Positions 1 to 5,129 of a DNA stretch of 5,129 nt are shown one piece after another (position 1 is the stretch's first letter; each line of letters begins with the position of its first letter). A program made the translations under genes and the position numbers. This DNA is from an uncultured Clostridia bacterium. Lineage in GTDB: Bacteria; Bacillota; Clostridia; Lachnospirales; Lachnospiraceae. The notes beneath the pieces are model-generated. The model had not been told where the DNA came from and searched no databases. It was given only the letters and a program-made list of their open reading frames with translations. The DNA lies in contig CAMUFS010000234.1 in NCBI GenBank assembly GCA_947088195.1, positions 1-5,129 of the forward strand. The letters run 5' to 3'.

Positions 1-7
1 CATTTAT

Positions 8-50
8 CGGCTATTTTGGGGGCCGCTTAAAATTTTTTATATTTTTTTCG
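8..50 (+). terminator. Weak terminator-like hairpin with T-rich tail
   Basis: CGGC (8-11) can pair with GCCG (22-25), with one more T-G wobble pair inside and a loop of about 8 nt. A run rich in T follows (ATTTTTTATATTTTTTT, about 33-49) after an 8-nt gap. It would serve a plus-strand transcript entering from left of the window, and would lie convergent to the operon's 3' end. The stem is short, so this is tentative. The rest of 1-102 contains no gene. A TGGAAA/TTTCCA hairpin at about 81-100, just after the SseB-like gene, lacks a T-tract. Confidence 0.2.
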
Positions 51-102
51 CATTTGCTCTTGACATTTGCCCAATTTTACTGGAAAATTGCTTATTTCCA
101 CA

Positions 103-597
103 TTAATTTGGCATATTTTCTTCTTTTGGAATCTCCACTTCTTTTTTCAATCTTACATGCTTGTTAATATTAAGCATAATCTCCTTTGACACAACAAGAT
201 TTTCCGAAAATGGATTAATAACAAAACCAGCATACGGAGAATTTTCCTGAAGCACCATAGAACAGAAATCAAAATAGGTACATGCCACTGTATGCTGATT
301 TTCTGCCTGCTTGTGCTCTCTCGCTTCCTTGGCATCCGTAAAAGCGACCAGATACATCTCCTGCTTTGCATTGGATAGAGAGCTTAACATAATCTTAGCA
401 TCATCTCCCACCACGGCAACTCCCTCAGGATTGATCTCTGGTTCTGGATCAAAGATTGCCGGACAGAGAAATCTTGCATGTAACATTTGATTGATAAAAT
501 CTGTCTGCGTATCAGGATTCAAATTTCCCTGCATTATCTTCAACGCAATAATCAACTCTCCATTGTTTACATTTGGATCAATAAATAATTTCTTCAT
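103..597 (-). CDS. SseB N-terminal-domain family protein
   Basis: This 164-residue soluble protein resembles the SseB N-terminal domain family (PF07179), a small alpha/beta domain whose biochemical role in Firmicutes is not established. The supporting features are a central strand followed by the FTD-type motif (residues about 82-91, YLVAFTDAKE) and a late segment AGFVINPFSENL (about 123-134), which is the family's characteristic NP-F element. There is no signal peptide or membrane segment, so it is probably cytoplasmic. The ATG at 597 is chosen because AGAGGA lies 8 nt upstream and because it begins the conserved MKKLFIDP segment. A longer frame reaching 660 would run deep into the preceding gene and adds only basic residues. 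The gene overlaps the end of the RNase gene by 20 bp, so it is probably translationally coupled to it. The C-terminus is charged and lysine/glutamate-rich. Family assignment is by motif recognition only. A specific function cannot be given. Confidence 0.8.
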   Translation of the reverse strand: MKKLFIDPNVNNGELIIALKIMQGNLNPDTQTDFINQMLHARFLCPAIFDPEPEINPEGVAVVGDDAKIMLSSLSNAKQEMYLVAFTDAKEAREHKQAENQHTVACTYFDFCSMVLQENSPYAGFVINPFSENLVVSKEIMLNINKHVRLKKEVEIPKEENMPN

Positions 598-1840
598 TCT
601 TCTTTTCCTCTTTTCTGCACTGTTTTTCGCACATCTCAAGTTCCATAAGCTGTTCTGCAAAGGGCTTTTTTCCTTTTCGGCGAGTTATCTCTGCAAGACC
701 TAGATTCGTCATTCCGGCAAGATAAGTTCTCACGGGGTCTTTCCTGAGCTGTGTGGTGAAATAGTCAAGCAGCTCTGTTACTGCCTGACTAGAATCCATA
801 TTAATAAAATCCACAATAATAATACCAGATATATTGCGAAGACGCAACTGCTTTGCAATTTCCTTTGCCGCTTCTTTGTTGATGGCAAGTCGGGTCTCCT
901 CCACATTCTTCTTGCCAGAATATTTCCCTGTATTTACATCAATCACCGTGAGAGCTTCCGTCGGCTCAATAACAAGATTAGCACCTGATTTTAACCATAC
1001 TCTTTTTTTTAACGCTTGTTCTATCACAGACTGTAAACTATATAAATGAAAAAGAGACAACATAGAATCCTGATAAAACGAAATCTTTTCCAAAAGCTCT
1101 TCCTGTCCCTGCTCACAGAGATATGCTTTCAGTCCATTATAAATTTCCGGCTTATCTGTAAGAATTTCCGTTAAATCTGGATCATATACATCCCGCAGAT
1201 TTTTAAGATAAGAAACCGGCGCCTGTAAAACAAGAGAATGTGCACGCAAAAACTGAGCTTTATCTCGAAGAGAACGAAAACGCTCGGAAAGCTCTTCCAT
1301 CTCTTCTAAAATTGTCTCAAAAGAAACCGCTTTGGCATTGGTGCGCACAATAAAACCATATTCCGGCGTACAACAATGCTTACAAGCCTCCTTACAAGCC
1401 TCCTTCCAACTTATATCTGTAATTTTGCCAGAAATACTCATCTGATTGTTTCCCACTGTTAAAACAGCATATCTGCCAGTTAAATTCAAATTAGAAGTAA
1501 GTGTGTACTCTTTTGTTTTCACAGGCTCCTTAGATACTTGGACTAACAACAGATCTCCCTGTACAGGTGTAGTATTTTTCTTTGGATTTAAAAAGCAGGG
1601 AAATTTATTATCCCTCAATGAATAATAGCCTATTTTCTCTTTTCCAAAGGATACAAAGGCAGCATCTATATTTTTTACAACCTGCTCTACCCGTCCCACA
1701 TAAATATTACCTAAAAGAGCTTCTTCCTTATCTGCCTCATACTGAAGCTCAACCGCCTCGCCATTTTCAAAAAGCGCTGTCAATATTCCACTTCGATAAG
1801 AAGTAATAATCAATTTTTTCTGTACTTTACAATTATTCAA
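578..1840 (-). CDS. rng: Ribonuclease E/G family endoribonuclease (RNase G-like)
   Basis: This is an RNase E/G-type single-strand endoribonuclease, a cytoplasmic enzyme expected to act in rRNA maturation and mRNA turnover. Numbering from the TTG at 1840 (420 aa), an S1-like RNA-binding region spans about 40-100 (GNIYVGRVEQVV, then IDAAFVSFG), followed by the TSNLNLTGRY and GFIVRTNA motifs. The catalytic core carries both metal-binding aspartates, D301 in TVIDVNTGKYSG and D344 in IIIVDFINM, plus N303. LGLAEITRRK follows near the end. The canonical CPxCxGxG zinc-link is absent. Only CEKQC occurs near residue 404, and the chain stops about 15 residues later, giving a short RNase G-like form. The start is uncertain. 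There is no ATG near the conserved KLIIT segment. TTG 1840 is closest and overlaps the preceding gene by 8 bp, with a weak GGA 7 nt upstream. TTG 1870 has a better AGGAG, and ATG 1903 would overlap by 71 bp. A 12-bp in-frame tandem duplication lies within the gene at 1381-1404. Confidence 0.93.
   Translation of the reverse strand: MNNCKVQKKLIITSYRSGILTALFENGEAVELQYEADKEEALLGNIYVGRVEQVVKNIDAAFVSFGKEKIGYYSLRDNKFPCFLNPKKNTTPVQGDLLLVQVSKEPVKTKEYTLTSNLNLTGRYAVLTVGNNQMSISGKITDISWKEACKEACKHCCTPEYGFIVRTNAKAVSFETILEEMEELSERFRSLRDKAQFLRAHSLVLQAPVSYLKNLRDVYDPDLTEILTDKPEIYNGLKAYLCEQGQEELLEKISFYQDSMLSLFHLYSLQSVIEQALKKRVWLKSGANLVIEPTEALTVIDVNTGKYSGKKNVEETRLAINKEAAKEIAKQLRLRNISGIIIVDFINMDSSQAVTELLDYFTTQLRKDPVRTYLAGMTNLGLAEITRRKGKKPFAEQLMELEMCEKQCRKEEKKNEEIIY
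1381..1404 (+). repeat. 12-bp in-frame tandem duplication inside the RNase gene
   Basis: Two perfect adjacent copies of TACAAGCCTCCT occupy 1381-1392 and 1393-1404. On the coding (minus) strand they give a repeated Glu-Ala-Cys-Lys quartet, followed by a Lys-His-Cys-Cys stretch. This lies in the linker just before the conserved GFIVRTNA motif, a region that varies in length within the family. The period of 12 keeps the reading frame. It probably arose by replication slippage. Confidence 0.85.
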
Positions 1841-2567
1841 TGATCTGTCCAAGCTCGTCCAGAGGAACAAGCTTCCTTTCTCCTTCCGCTCCCATGTCCG
1901 CATAAACTTCTAGTCGTGTGATCTGAAAAGCAAATGCTGGCATCTGTTCTCCAAGGGTATGATAAAAAGTATCCATCACAAGCTCTGGCTTTATATTGTC
2001 TGTACTTCCAGAAGAAAGTGACAAATAGATAGCTCTCTCTTTTATATAAGCAGAATATATCAAAGGCTTTAAATCAAGCTGTCGCTCTCCCTTTTTTGTC
2101 TTTTTTACAATGGGAATCTCTCTCTTATCTATAAATGCAGCAAAAGCCTTCTCAAATACCGAAAAATCCATATTCCACATAGTTTCAGGTTCATATCCTT
2201 CACGAAATTCCAATTTATAATCGGCTGCTGCCACCAAAGACATTCCATTCTGCGCACCTTCCGGCAGCAAACGGACACTCAACACTTCCATGCCTTCTAC
2301 CATCACTGCATTAAATCTATCTATCATCTCTTGACTGGATTTTAATGAATAAACCTCTATATCAAAATACTCTCCTTCACTGACAAGCCCCACCCCAAGA
2401 GGAGCTGCAAAAGACATTTTTTGATGTGGGGAAAATCCCTCTGTATAGACAATATCAATATCTGCGCGTCTTATTGCTTTCTGAAAATATCGCATAACAT
2501 CAAGATGCCCAATATATTTCATATTGCCCCGTTTGGCAAATTTAATTCTTAACTTCGTAACAGACAC
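1833..2567 (-). CDS. Radical SAM-linked protein, DUF2344/TIGR03936 family
   Basis: This is a family of unknown biochemical function that is encoded beside, or fused to, a TIGR03960-type radical SAM protein, so it is presumably that enzyme's partner. The diagnostic N-terminal block is intact: KLRIKFAKRG, then YIGHLDVMRYFQKAIRRA (about 18-35), then EGFSPHQKMSFAAPLG with GVGLVSEGEYFDIEV (about 43-72). The C-terminal half is poorly conserved. There is no signal peptide or membrane segment. Length is normal for the family (about 240 aa). The start is problematic. The family usually begins right at the residues aligned with K-L-R-I-K, but the codon there (2558-2556) is ACG, with AGGAGGTG only 6 nt upstream. 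GTG 2567 is recorded as the nearest conventional start, but it abuts the Shine-Dalgarno-like run. GTG 2591 is a further alternative with little ribosome-binding signal. The gene overlaps the end of the radical SAM gene in another frame, which implies coupled translation. Confidence 0.88.
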   Translation of the reverse strand: MSVTKLRIKFAKRGNMKYIGHLDVMRYFQKAIRRADIDIVYTEGFSPHQKMSFAAPLGVGLVSEGEYFDIEVYSLKSSQEMIDRFNAVMVEGMEVLSVRLLPEGAQNGMSLVAAADYKLEFREGYEPETMWNMDFSVFEKAFAAFIDKREIPIVKKTKKGERQLDLKPLIYSAYIKERAIYLSLSSGSTDNIKPELVMDTFYHTLGEQMPAFAFQITRLEVYADMGAEGERKLVPLDELGQIIE

Positions 2568-4410
2568 CTCCTCCAAATACTTTTGCGCCACAACCTGAGC
2601 AGGACATACGACAATTTGGCGTCACAAGCCCCTGCTTTGCTTTCTTCCACTCTCTCTGCAAAAATTCCTTTGTCACTCCCGCATCAATAAAATCCCATGG
2701 CAGCAGCTCATCCAAAGCTCTTTCCCTCAAATTATAGAAAGCGATATCAATGCCTTCCTCCTCAAACGCTTCCATCCAAAGCCTATTTTGAAAGCTCTCT
2801 GACCATGCATCATATAAACAGCCTTTTTGATACGCGCGCAAAATCCCCCTTCCAATGCGGCGATCTCCTCTGGCAAGCACACCTTCTAACACGGTGACAT
2901 CTGCCTCATGCCAATTATATCTTAAACTTTTGTGATTTAACATTTCCTTCATCTTTGTATTGACAATCCTTGCCTTTGAAAGATATTCTTCCTTTGTGCA
3001 CATAGAAGCCCACTGAAATGGTGTAAATGGCTTAGGAACAAAAAAAGATGTACTTGCTGTCACCTGTACTCGACCTGTGCGCTGTTCCTTCGGAATCTCT
3101 GCATAATAAACTCTGGCAATCTTATCCGCAAGCACAGCGATCTCTTCCATATCTTCCACTGTCTCTGTGGGAAGTCCAAGCATAAAATAAAGCTTCACCC
3201 TGTTCCATCCCCCACGAAATGCCTGCGCAGCACCCTCAAGAATAATTTCCTCAGTAAGTCCCTTGTTAATCACATCTCTAAGCCTTTGAGAACCCGCTTC
3301 CGGCGCAAAAGTCAAGCTAGATTTCTTCACATCCTGAACCTTGCTCATCACATCAAGGGAAAAAGCATCAATGCGCAGAGATGGCAATGAAATATTTACA
3401 CCTTTTCCATTAAATTCTTCTATCAAAAAATCAACAATTCCCTTTAGCTCTGAATAATCACTGGAGCTTAGTGAGCTTAAAGAAATCTCATCATACCCTG
3501 TACTCCTTAACATCTCATAGGCAGCCTCTTTTAAAAATGCAAGACTTCTCTCCCGCACTGGCCGATACACAGCTCCTGCCTGACAAAACCGGCATCCTCG
3601 AATACATCCTCTCTGAATTTCCAAAACAACACGATCCTGTGTCGCTTTTATAAATGGTACTAACGGATGCTTTGGATAATAGGTATGGCTGAGATCCATC
3701 TCAACCTCTTTGCGAATTTTTTCTTTTGCATGTGGATTATTGGGCGTAAAAGAGGCAAGTGTTCCGTCCTCCTTATAGGAAACATCATAAAAAGCGGGAA
3801 CATATATCCCCGGAATCTCAGCAGCTCGCTCTAAAAATTCCTTTCTGCTTCCCCCACATGCCTGATTCTCCTTAAAAGCATCCAGCAAATCAAAATACAC
3901 CGTCTCCCCTTCTCCAATATAAAACATATCAAAAAAATCTGCCAATGGCTCTGGGTTATAAGCACAGGGCCCACCGCCAATAATAAGTGGGTCCGTCTCA
4001 CTTCTATCCTTAGAAAGAAGAGGAATTTGACCAAGATCCAAAATTTGCAGAATATTGGTGTAACACATCTCATATTGCAGGGTGATACCAATAAAATCCA
4101 TATTTTTAATTGGCTCCTGCGTCTCAATAGTAAAAAGCGGGATCTGTTTTTCCCTCATGATTTTATCCAGATCCGTCCAAGGTGAATAGATTCTCTCACA
4201 ATATACATCCTCTCTCTGATTAAACATATCATAAAGTATCTGAATCCCAAGATGTGACATGCCAATTTCATAGACATCAGGAAAACACATTGCAAACCGG
4301 ACATCTACACTTTGTGGGTCCTTCACGCACATATTGACCTCACCGCCAATATAGCGGGCAGGTTGCTGAATACTAAGTAAAATTTCATCAGGTAACGCTA
4401 ATTTTCTCAT
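2542..4410 (-). CDS. TIGR03960-type radical SAM protein, first gene of the operon
   Basis: This 622-residue member of the uncharacterised radical SAM family typically precedes, or is fused to, the TIGR03936/DUF2344 protein. Its substrate is unknown. It has an N-terminal alpha/beta domain of the kind found in B12-binding radical SAM proteins (about 35-170, with FPDVYEIGMSHLG and the block IIGGGPCAYNPEP through YIGEGE). No DxHxxG cobalamin-ligand motif is visible. The radical SAM core begins with EIQRGCIRGCRFCQAG, where C269, C273 and C276 form the CX3CX2C motif for the 4Fe-4S cluster that cleaves S-adenosylmethionine. FAPEAGSQRLRD (about 368) and YFMLGLPTET (about 408) follow, then PFTPFQW (about 461). 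The C-terminus holds a second CX3CX2C set (C600, C604, C607) plus C617. The ATG at 4410 is chosen because AAGGAA lies 6-7 nt upstream and it starts the family-typical MRKLALP. In-frame ATG 4428 and TTG 4443 lack a good site. The downstream gene overlaps its end. Confidence 0.93.
   Translation of the reverse strand: MRKLALPDEILLSIQQPARYIGGEVNMCVKDPQSVDVRFAMCFPDVYEIGMSHLGIQILYDMFNQREDVYCERIYSPWTDLDKIMREKQIPLFTIETQEPIKNMDFIGITLQYEMCYTNILQILDLGQIPLLSKDRSETDPLIIGGGPCAYNPEPLADFFDMFYIGEGETVYFDLLDAFKENQACGGSRKEFLERAAEIPGIYVPAFYDVSYKEDGTLASFTPNNPHAKEKIRKEVEMDLSHTYYPKHPLVPFIKATQDRVVLEIQRGCIRGCRFCQAGAVYRPVRERSLAFLKEAAYEMLRSTGYDEISLSSLSSSDYSELKGIVDFLIEEFNGKGVNISLPSLRIDAFSLDVMSKVQDVKKSSLTFAPEAGSQRLRDVINKGLTEEIILEGAAQAFRGGWNRVKLYFMLGLPTETVEDMEEIAVLADKIARVYYAEIPKEQRTGRVQVTASTSFFVPKPFTPFQWASMCTKEEYLSKARIVNTKMKEMLNHKSLRYNWHEADVTVLEGVLARGDRRIGRGILRAYQKGCLYDAWSESFQNRLWMEAFEEEGIDIAFYNLRERALDELLPWDFIDAGVTKEFLQREWKKAKQGLVTPNCRMSCSGCGAKVFGGGVCYEVKN
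2558..2576 (-). promoter_or_regulatory. Strong ribosome-binding site aimed at an ACG codon
   Basis: On the minus strand the string GGAGGAGGTG (2574-2565) is nearly a perfect complement of the 16S anti-Shine-Dalgarno. It simultaneously encodes the Gly-Gly-Gly run in the C-terminal motif of the radical SAM protein. The codon 6 nt after it is ACG (2558-2556), at the place where the DUF2344 family normally begins (T/M-K-L-R-I-K). The same bases read TAC (Tyr) in the radical SAM frame. A TAT Tyr codon would create an ATG for the downstream gene. This site decides, or confuses, the start call of the DUF2344 gene. Confidence 0.7.
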
Positions 4411-4432
4411 AAATAATTCCTTTTCCATGTGC

Positions 4433-4444
4433 TTTGTGCACAAA
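4433..4444. promoter_or_regulatory. Perfect 12-bp palindrome in the operon leader (possible operator)
   Basis: TTTGTGCACAAA is exactly self-complementary. It sits 22 bp upstream of the radical SAM start codon and about 50 bp downstream of the proposed minus-strand -10 box. A protein-binding site in the leader is possible. It does not match a complete known operator that can be named with confidence. Chance occurrence in AT-rich DNA is less likely for 12 bp than for shorter palindromes, but is not excluded. Confidence 0.35.
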
Positions 4445-4495
4445 AGTTATTTTTCTTTACAGCCATTATCTATTCTGAAAAGAATGACAAATATT

Positions 4496-4524
4496 ATTAT
4501 AAAGCATTTTTTTCCATTAAACAA
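4496..4524 (-). promoter_or_regulatory. Probable sigma-A promoter of the four-gene operon
   Basis: Read on the minus strand, TTGTTT (4524-4519) is followed after 17 nt by a perfect TATAAT (4501-4496). Transcription would start near 4489, giving a leader of about 80 nt before the ATG at 4410. The -35 box lies inside the left arm of the inverted repeat starting at 4517. It is the best-spaced promoter ahead of the operon and no other strong candidate was seen inside the genes. The AT-rich background raises the chance of false matches. Confidence 0.55.
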
Positions 4525-4566
4525 CACTAGGTTAGATATTTGTTTGCAAATTATTGTGTTGTTAAA
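4517..4566. repeat. Interrupted inverted repeat between divergent promoters
   Basis: TTAAACAACAC (4517-4527) and GTGTTGTTAAA (4556-4566) are inverted copies matching at 10 of 11 positions, with an uninterrupted 8-bp core (AACAACAC/GTGTTGTT) and 28 bp between the arms. The left arm covers the minus-strand -35 box. The right arm ends 5 bp before the plus-strand -35 candidate. A separate 8-bp palindrome TTTGCAAA (4543-4550) lies between the arms. The placement would suit a regulator binding both half-sites and controlling both directions. That role is inference. Confidence 0.45.
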
Positions 4567-4571
4567 GCTTC

Positions 4572-4601
4572 TAGTCAAAAGCTGTAAATGGATGGTATAA
4601 T
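4572..4601 (+). promoter_or_regulatory. Probable promoter of the small membrane protein gene
   Basis: TAGTCA (4572-4577, four of six consensus bases) is followed after 18 nt by a perfect TATAAT (4596-4601). A TGG precedes the -10, giving an extended -10 (TGN) element that can compensate for the weak -35. Transcription would start near 4608, leaving a short leader of about 25 nt before the ATG at 4633. Confidence 0.6.
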
Positions 4602-4632
4602 AGATATATCATAATCAAAAGGATTTTTTAAG

Positions 4633-4974
4633 ATGAAAAGAAGAAGAAAAAGACATAGTACAAATTCCAACTATATTATTATCCTTGCCTATGCAAATCG
4701 ATATATTTTCCCATTTATTCTCCTTATTATCATGTTTTTTGGGAAAGTAAAATCAAATTATGTTCCATTTAGTATCAGTTTATTGGTATTTTCTGCTTAT
4801 CAACTGATTGGTTATCTGTGTAGATGGAAACATATTTTTTGTTCTTTTCAAAATGCTTATCATCAAAAAATGACACCAGAACAAGTAAATTGGGATAGCA
4901 TATCTAAATTTGACGCCTATGTTTATCCATGTTTTTTTGCTATTTTGGGAATATTGTTCCTATTTATTTGCTGA
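4633..4974 (+). CDS. Small three-segment membrane protein of unknown function
   Basis: I do not recognise a family for this 113-residue protein. It begins with a strongly basic stretch (MKRRRKRH), followed by three hydrophobic segments at about 14-36, 42-62 and 92-113. A polar, partly charged stretch (about 63-91, containing KMTPEQVNWDSISKFD) separates the second and third. By the positive-inside rule the basic N-terminus should be cytoplasmic, which would place the C-terminus outside. The last membrane segment runs right to the stop. The start is supported by AAGGA 9 nt upstream and by an extended -10 promoter about 30 bp before it. It is transcribed divergently from the operon and is more AT-rich than it. 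No catalytic motif, lipobox or cleavable signal is evident. It is most likely a genuine inner-membrane protein, given its own promoter and ribosome-binding site. Confidence 0.7.
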   Translation: MKRRRKRHSTNSNYIIILAYANRYIFPFILLIIMFFGKVKSNYVPFSISLLVFSAYQLIGYLCRWKHIFCSFQNAYHQKMTPEQVNWDSISKFDAYVYPCFFAILGILFLFIC

Positions 4975-5129
4975 ACAAAAGGTATGGGGACTGCAATAGA
5001 TTTTGATAACCTTTGAAAGAGGTCCGCAGAACCAAAGAATTGGTACCCTCCGTCACCGCGCTCTCGCTTAGTTCAAAACGTAGCGGACGCTAGATTCGTG
5101 AAAAACCTCATCAAGCGCCGACGTTTTTC
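4975..5129. other. Noncoding, GC-rich, inverted-repeat-rich segment cut by window end
   Basis: No gene with a start codon and ribosome-binding site is visible here. From about 5026 onward the composition changes sharply: 47 of 89 bases over 5041-5129 are G or C, against roughly a quarter in the preceding intergenic DNA. Short inverted repeats are dense: ACCAA/TTGGT around 5031-5044, TAGCG-GA-CGCTA at 5081-5092, AAAACGT (5075-5081) with ACGTTTT (5121-5127), and GAAAAAC (5100-5106) with GTTTTTC (5123-5129). The last two pairs compete for the same right-hand bases. One plus-strand frame is open from about 5017 to the end but has no credible start. It looks like part of a dispersed repeat or structured RNA continuing to the right. 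No family can be named. Confidence 0.4.

Noticed and set aside
60..88. Plus-strand TTGACA with a poor -10 (GAAAAT)
   Set aside because: The -10 matches only four of six bases and it points into the 3' end of the convergent SseB-like gene with no plus-strand gene following.
598..660. Longer SseB-like reading frame from 660
   Set aside because: The extension lies wholly inside the RNase gene, encodes a basic stretch without family similarity, and has a worse start context than ATG 597.
834..1049. Plus-strand open frames inside the operon genes (834-1049, 1582-1806, 2697-2897, 3471-3653), plus 491-703 across the RNase/SseB-like junction
   Set aside because: They lie antisense to well-recognised protein families, lack ribosome-binding sites and have no recognisable domains.
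4411..4443. Longer radical SAM start at TTG 4443 or ATG 4428
   Set aside because: Neither has a good ribosome-binding site, and the family-typical N-terminus begins at ATG 4410 with AAGGAA properly spaced upstream.
4471..4486. ATTCT-GAAA-AGAAT hairpin near the proposed operon transcription start
   Set aside because: Only five AT-rich pairs. It is expected by chance in this composition and has no T-tract.
4978..5014. AAAGGT/ACCTTT inverted repeat after the membrane protein gene as a terminator
   Set aside because: The stem is only 6 bp with a loop of about 25 nt, and no T-tract follows.
5085..5120. Hammerhead-ribozyme-like string on the minus strand (TTGATGAGG then CACGAATC)
   Set aside because: The conserved CUGANGA and GAAA core bases are not both present, and no stem II pairing can be drawn.
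5017..5129. Open plus-strand frame running off the window end
   Set aside because: No ATG, and no GTG or TTG with a ribosome-binding site. It is basic and low in plausibility, more like read-through of a GC-rich repeat.

Overview
The window is a low-GC, Firmicutes-type chromosomal segment. The gene families, the leader-operon arrangement and the protein sequences suggest a clostridial anaerobe, most likely Lachnospiraceae. That assignment comes from family resemblance only, because there is no rRNA or other marker gene here.

Most of the window (about 4410 down to 103) is one tightly packed minus-strand operon of four genes. In transcription order these are: a TIGR03960-type radical SAM protein; its usual partner, a radical SAM-linked DUF2344/TIGR03936 protein; a ribonuclease E/G family endoribonuclease (rng-like); and a small SseB N-terminal-domain protein. 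Each downstream gene starts inside the 3' end of the gene before it. Translational coupling is therefore likely all along the operon, and the two middle genes have no well-placed ATG start. The trio radical SAM, DUF2344, RNase G is a recurrent clostridial arrangement that often leads into the L21/L27 ribosomal protein genes. Here the fourth gene is SseB-like, and no ribosomal protein gene is visible before the window ends.

From 4411 to 4632 lies an AT-rich divergent intergenic region. It holds a plausible promoter for each direction, an interrupted inverted repeat touching both promoters, and a perfect 12-bp palindrome in the operon's 5' leader. To the right, on the plus strand, is a 113-residue membrane protein of unknown function with three predicted hydrophobic segments.

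From 4975 to the window end there is no supported gene. GC content there jumps from about 20-30% to about 53% (47 of 89 bases over 5041-5129), and short inverted repeats crowd together. This looks like the edge of a dispersed repeat or a structured RNA element cut by the window boundary. Positions 1-102 are noncoding, AT-rich, and contain at most a weak terminator-like hairpin.

The points most worth a second look are the start of the DUF2344 gene, where the expected ATG reads ACG behind a near-perfect Shine-Dalgarno sequence, a second CX3CX2C cysteine cluster at the C-terminus of the radical SAM protein, and the right-hand repeat-like element.
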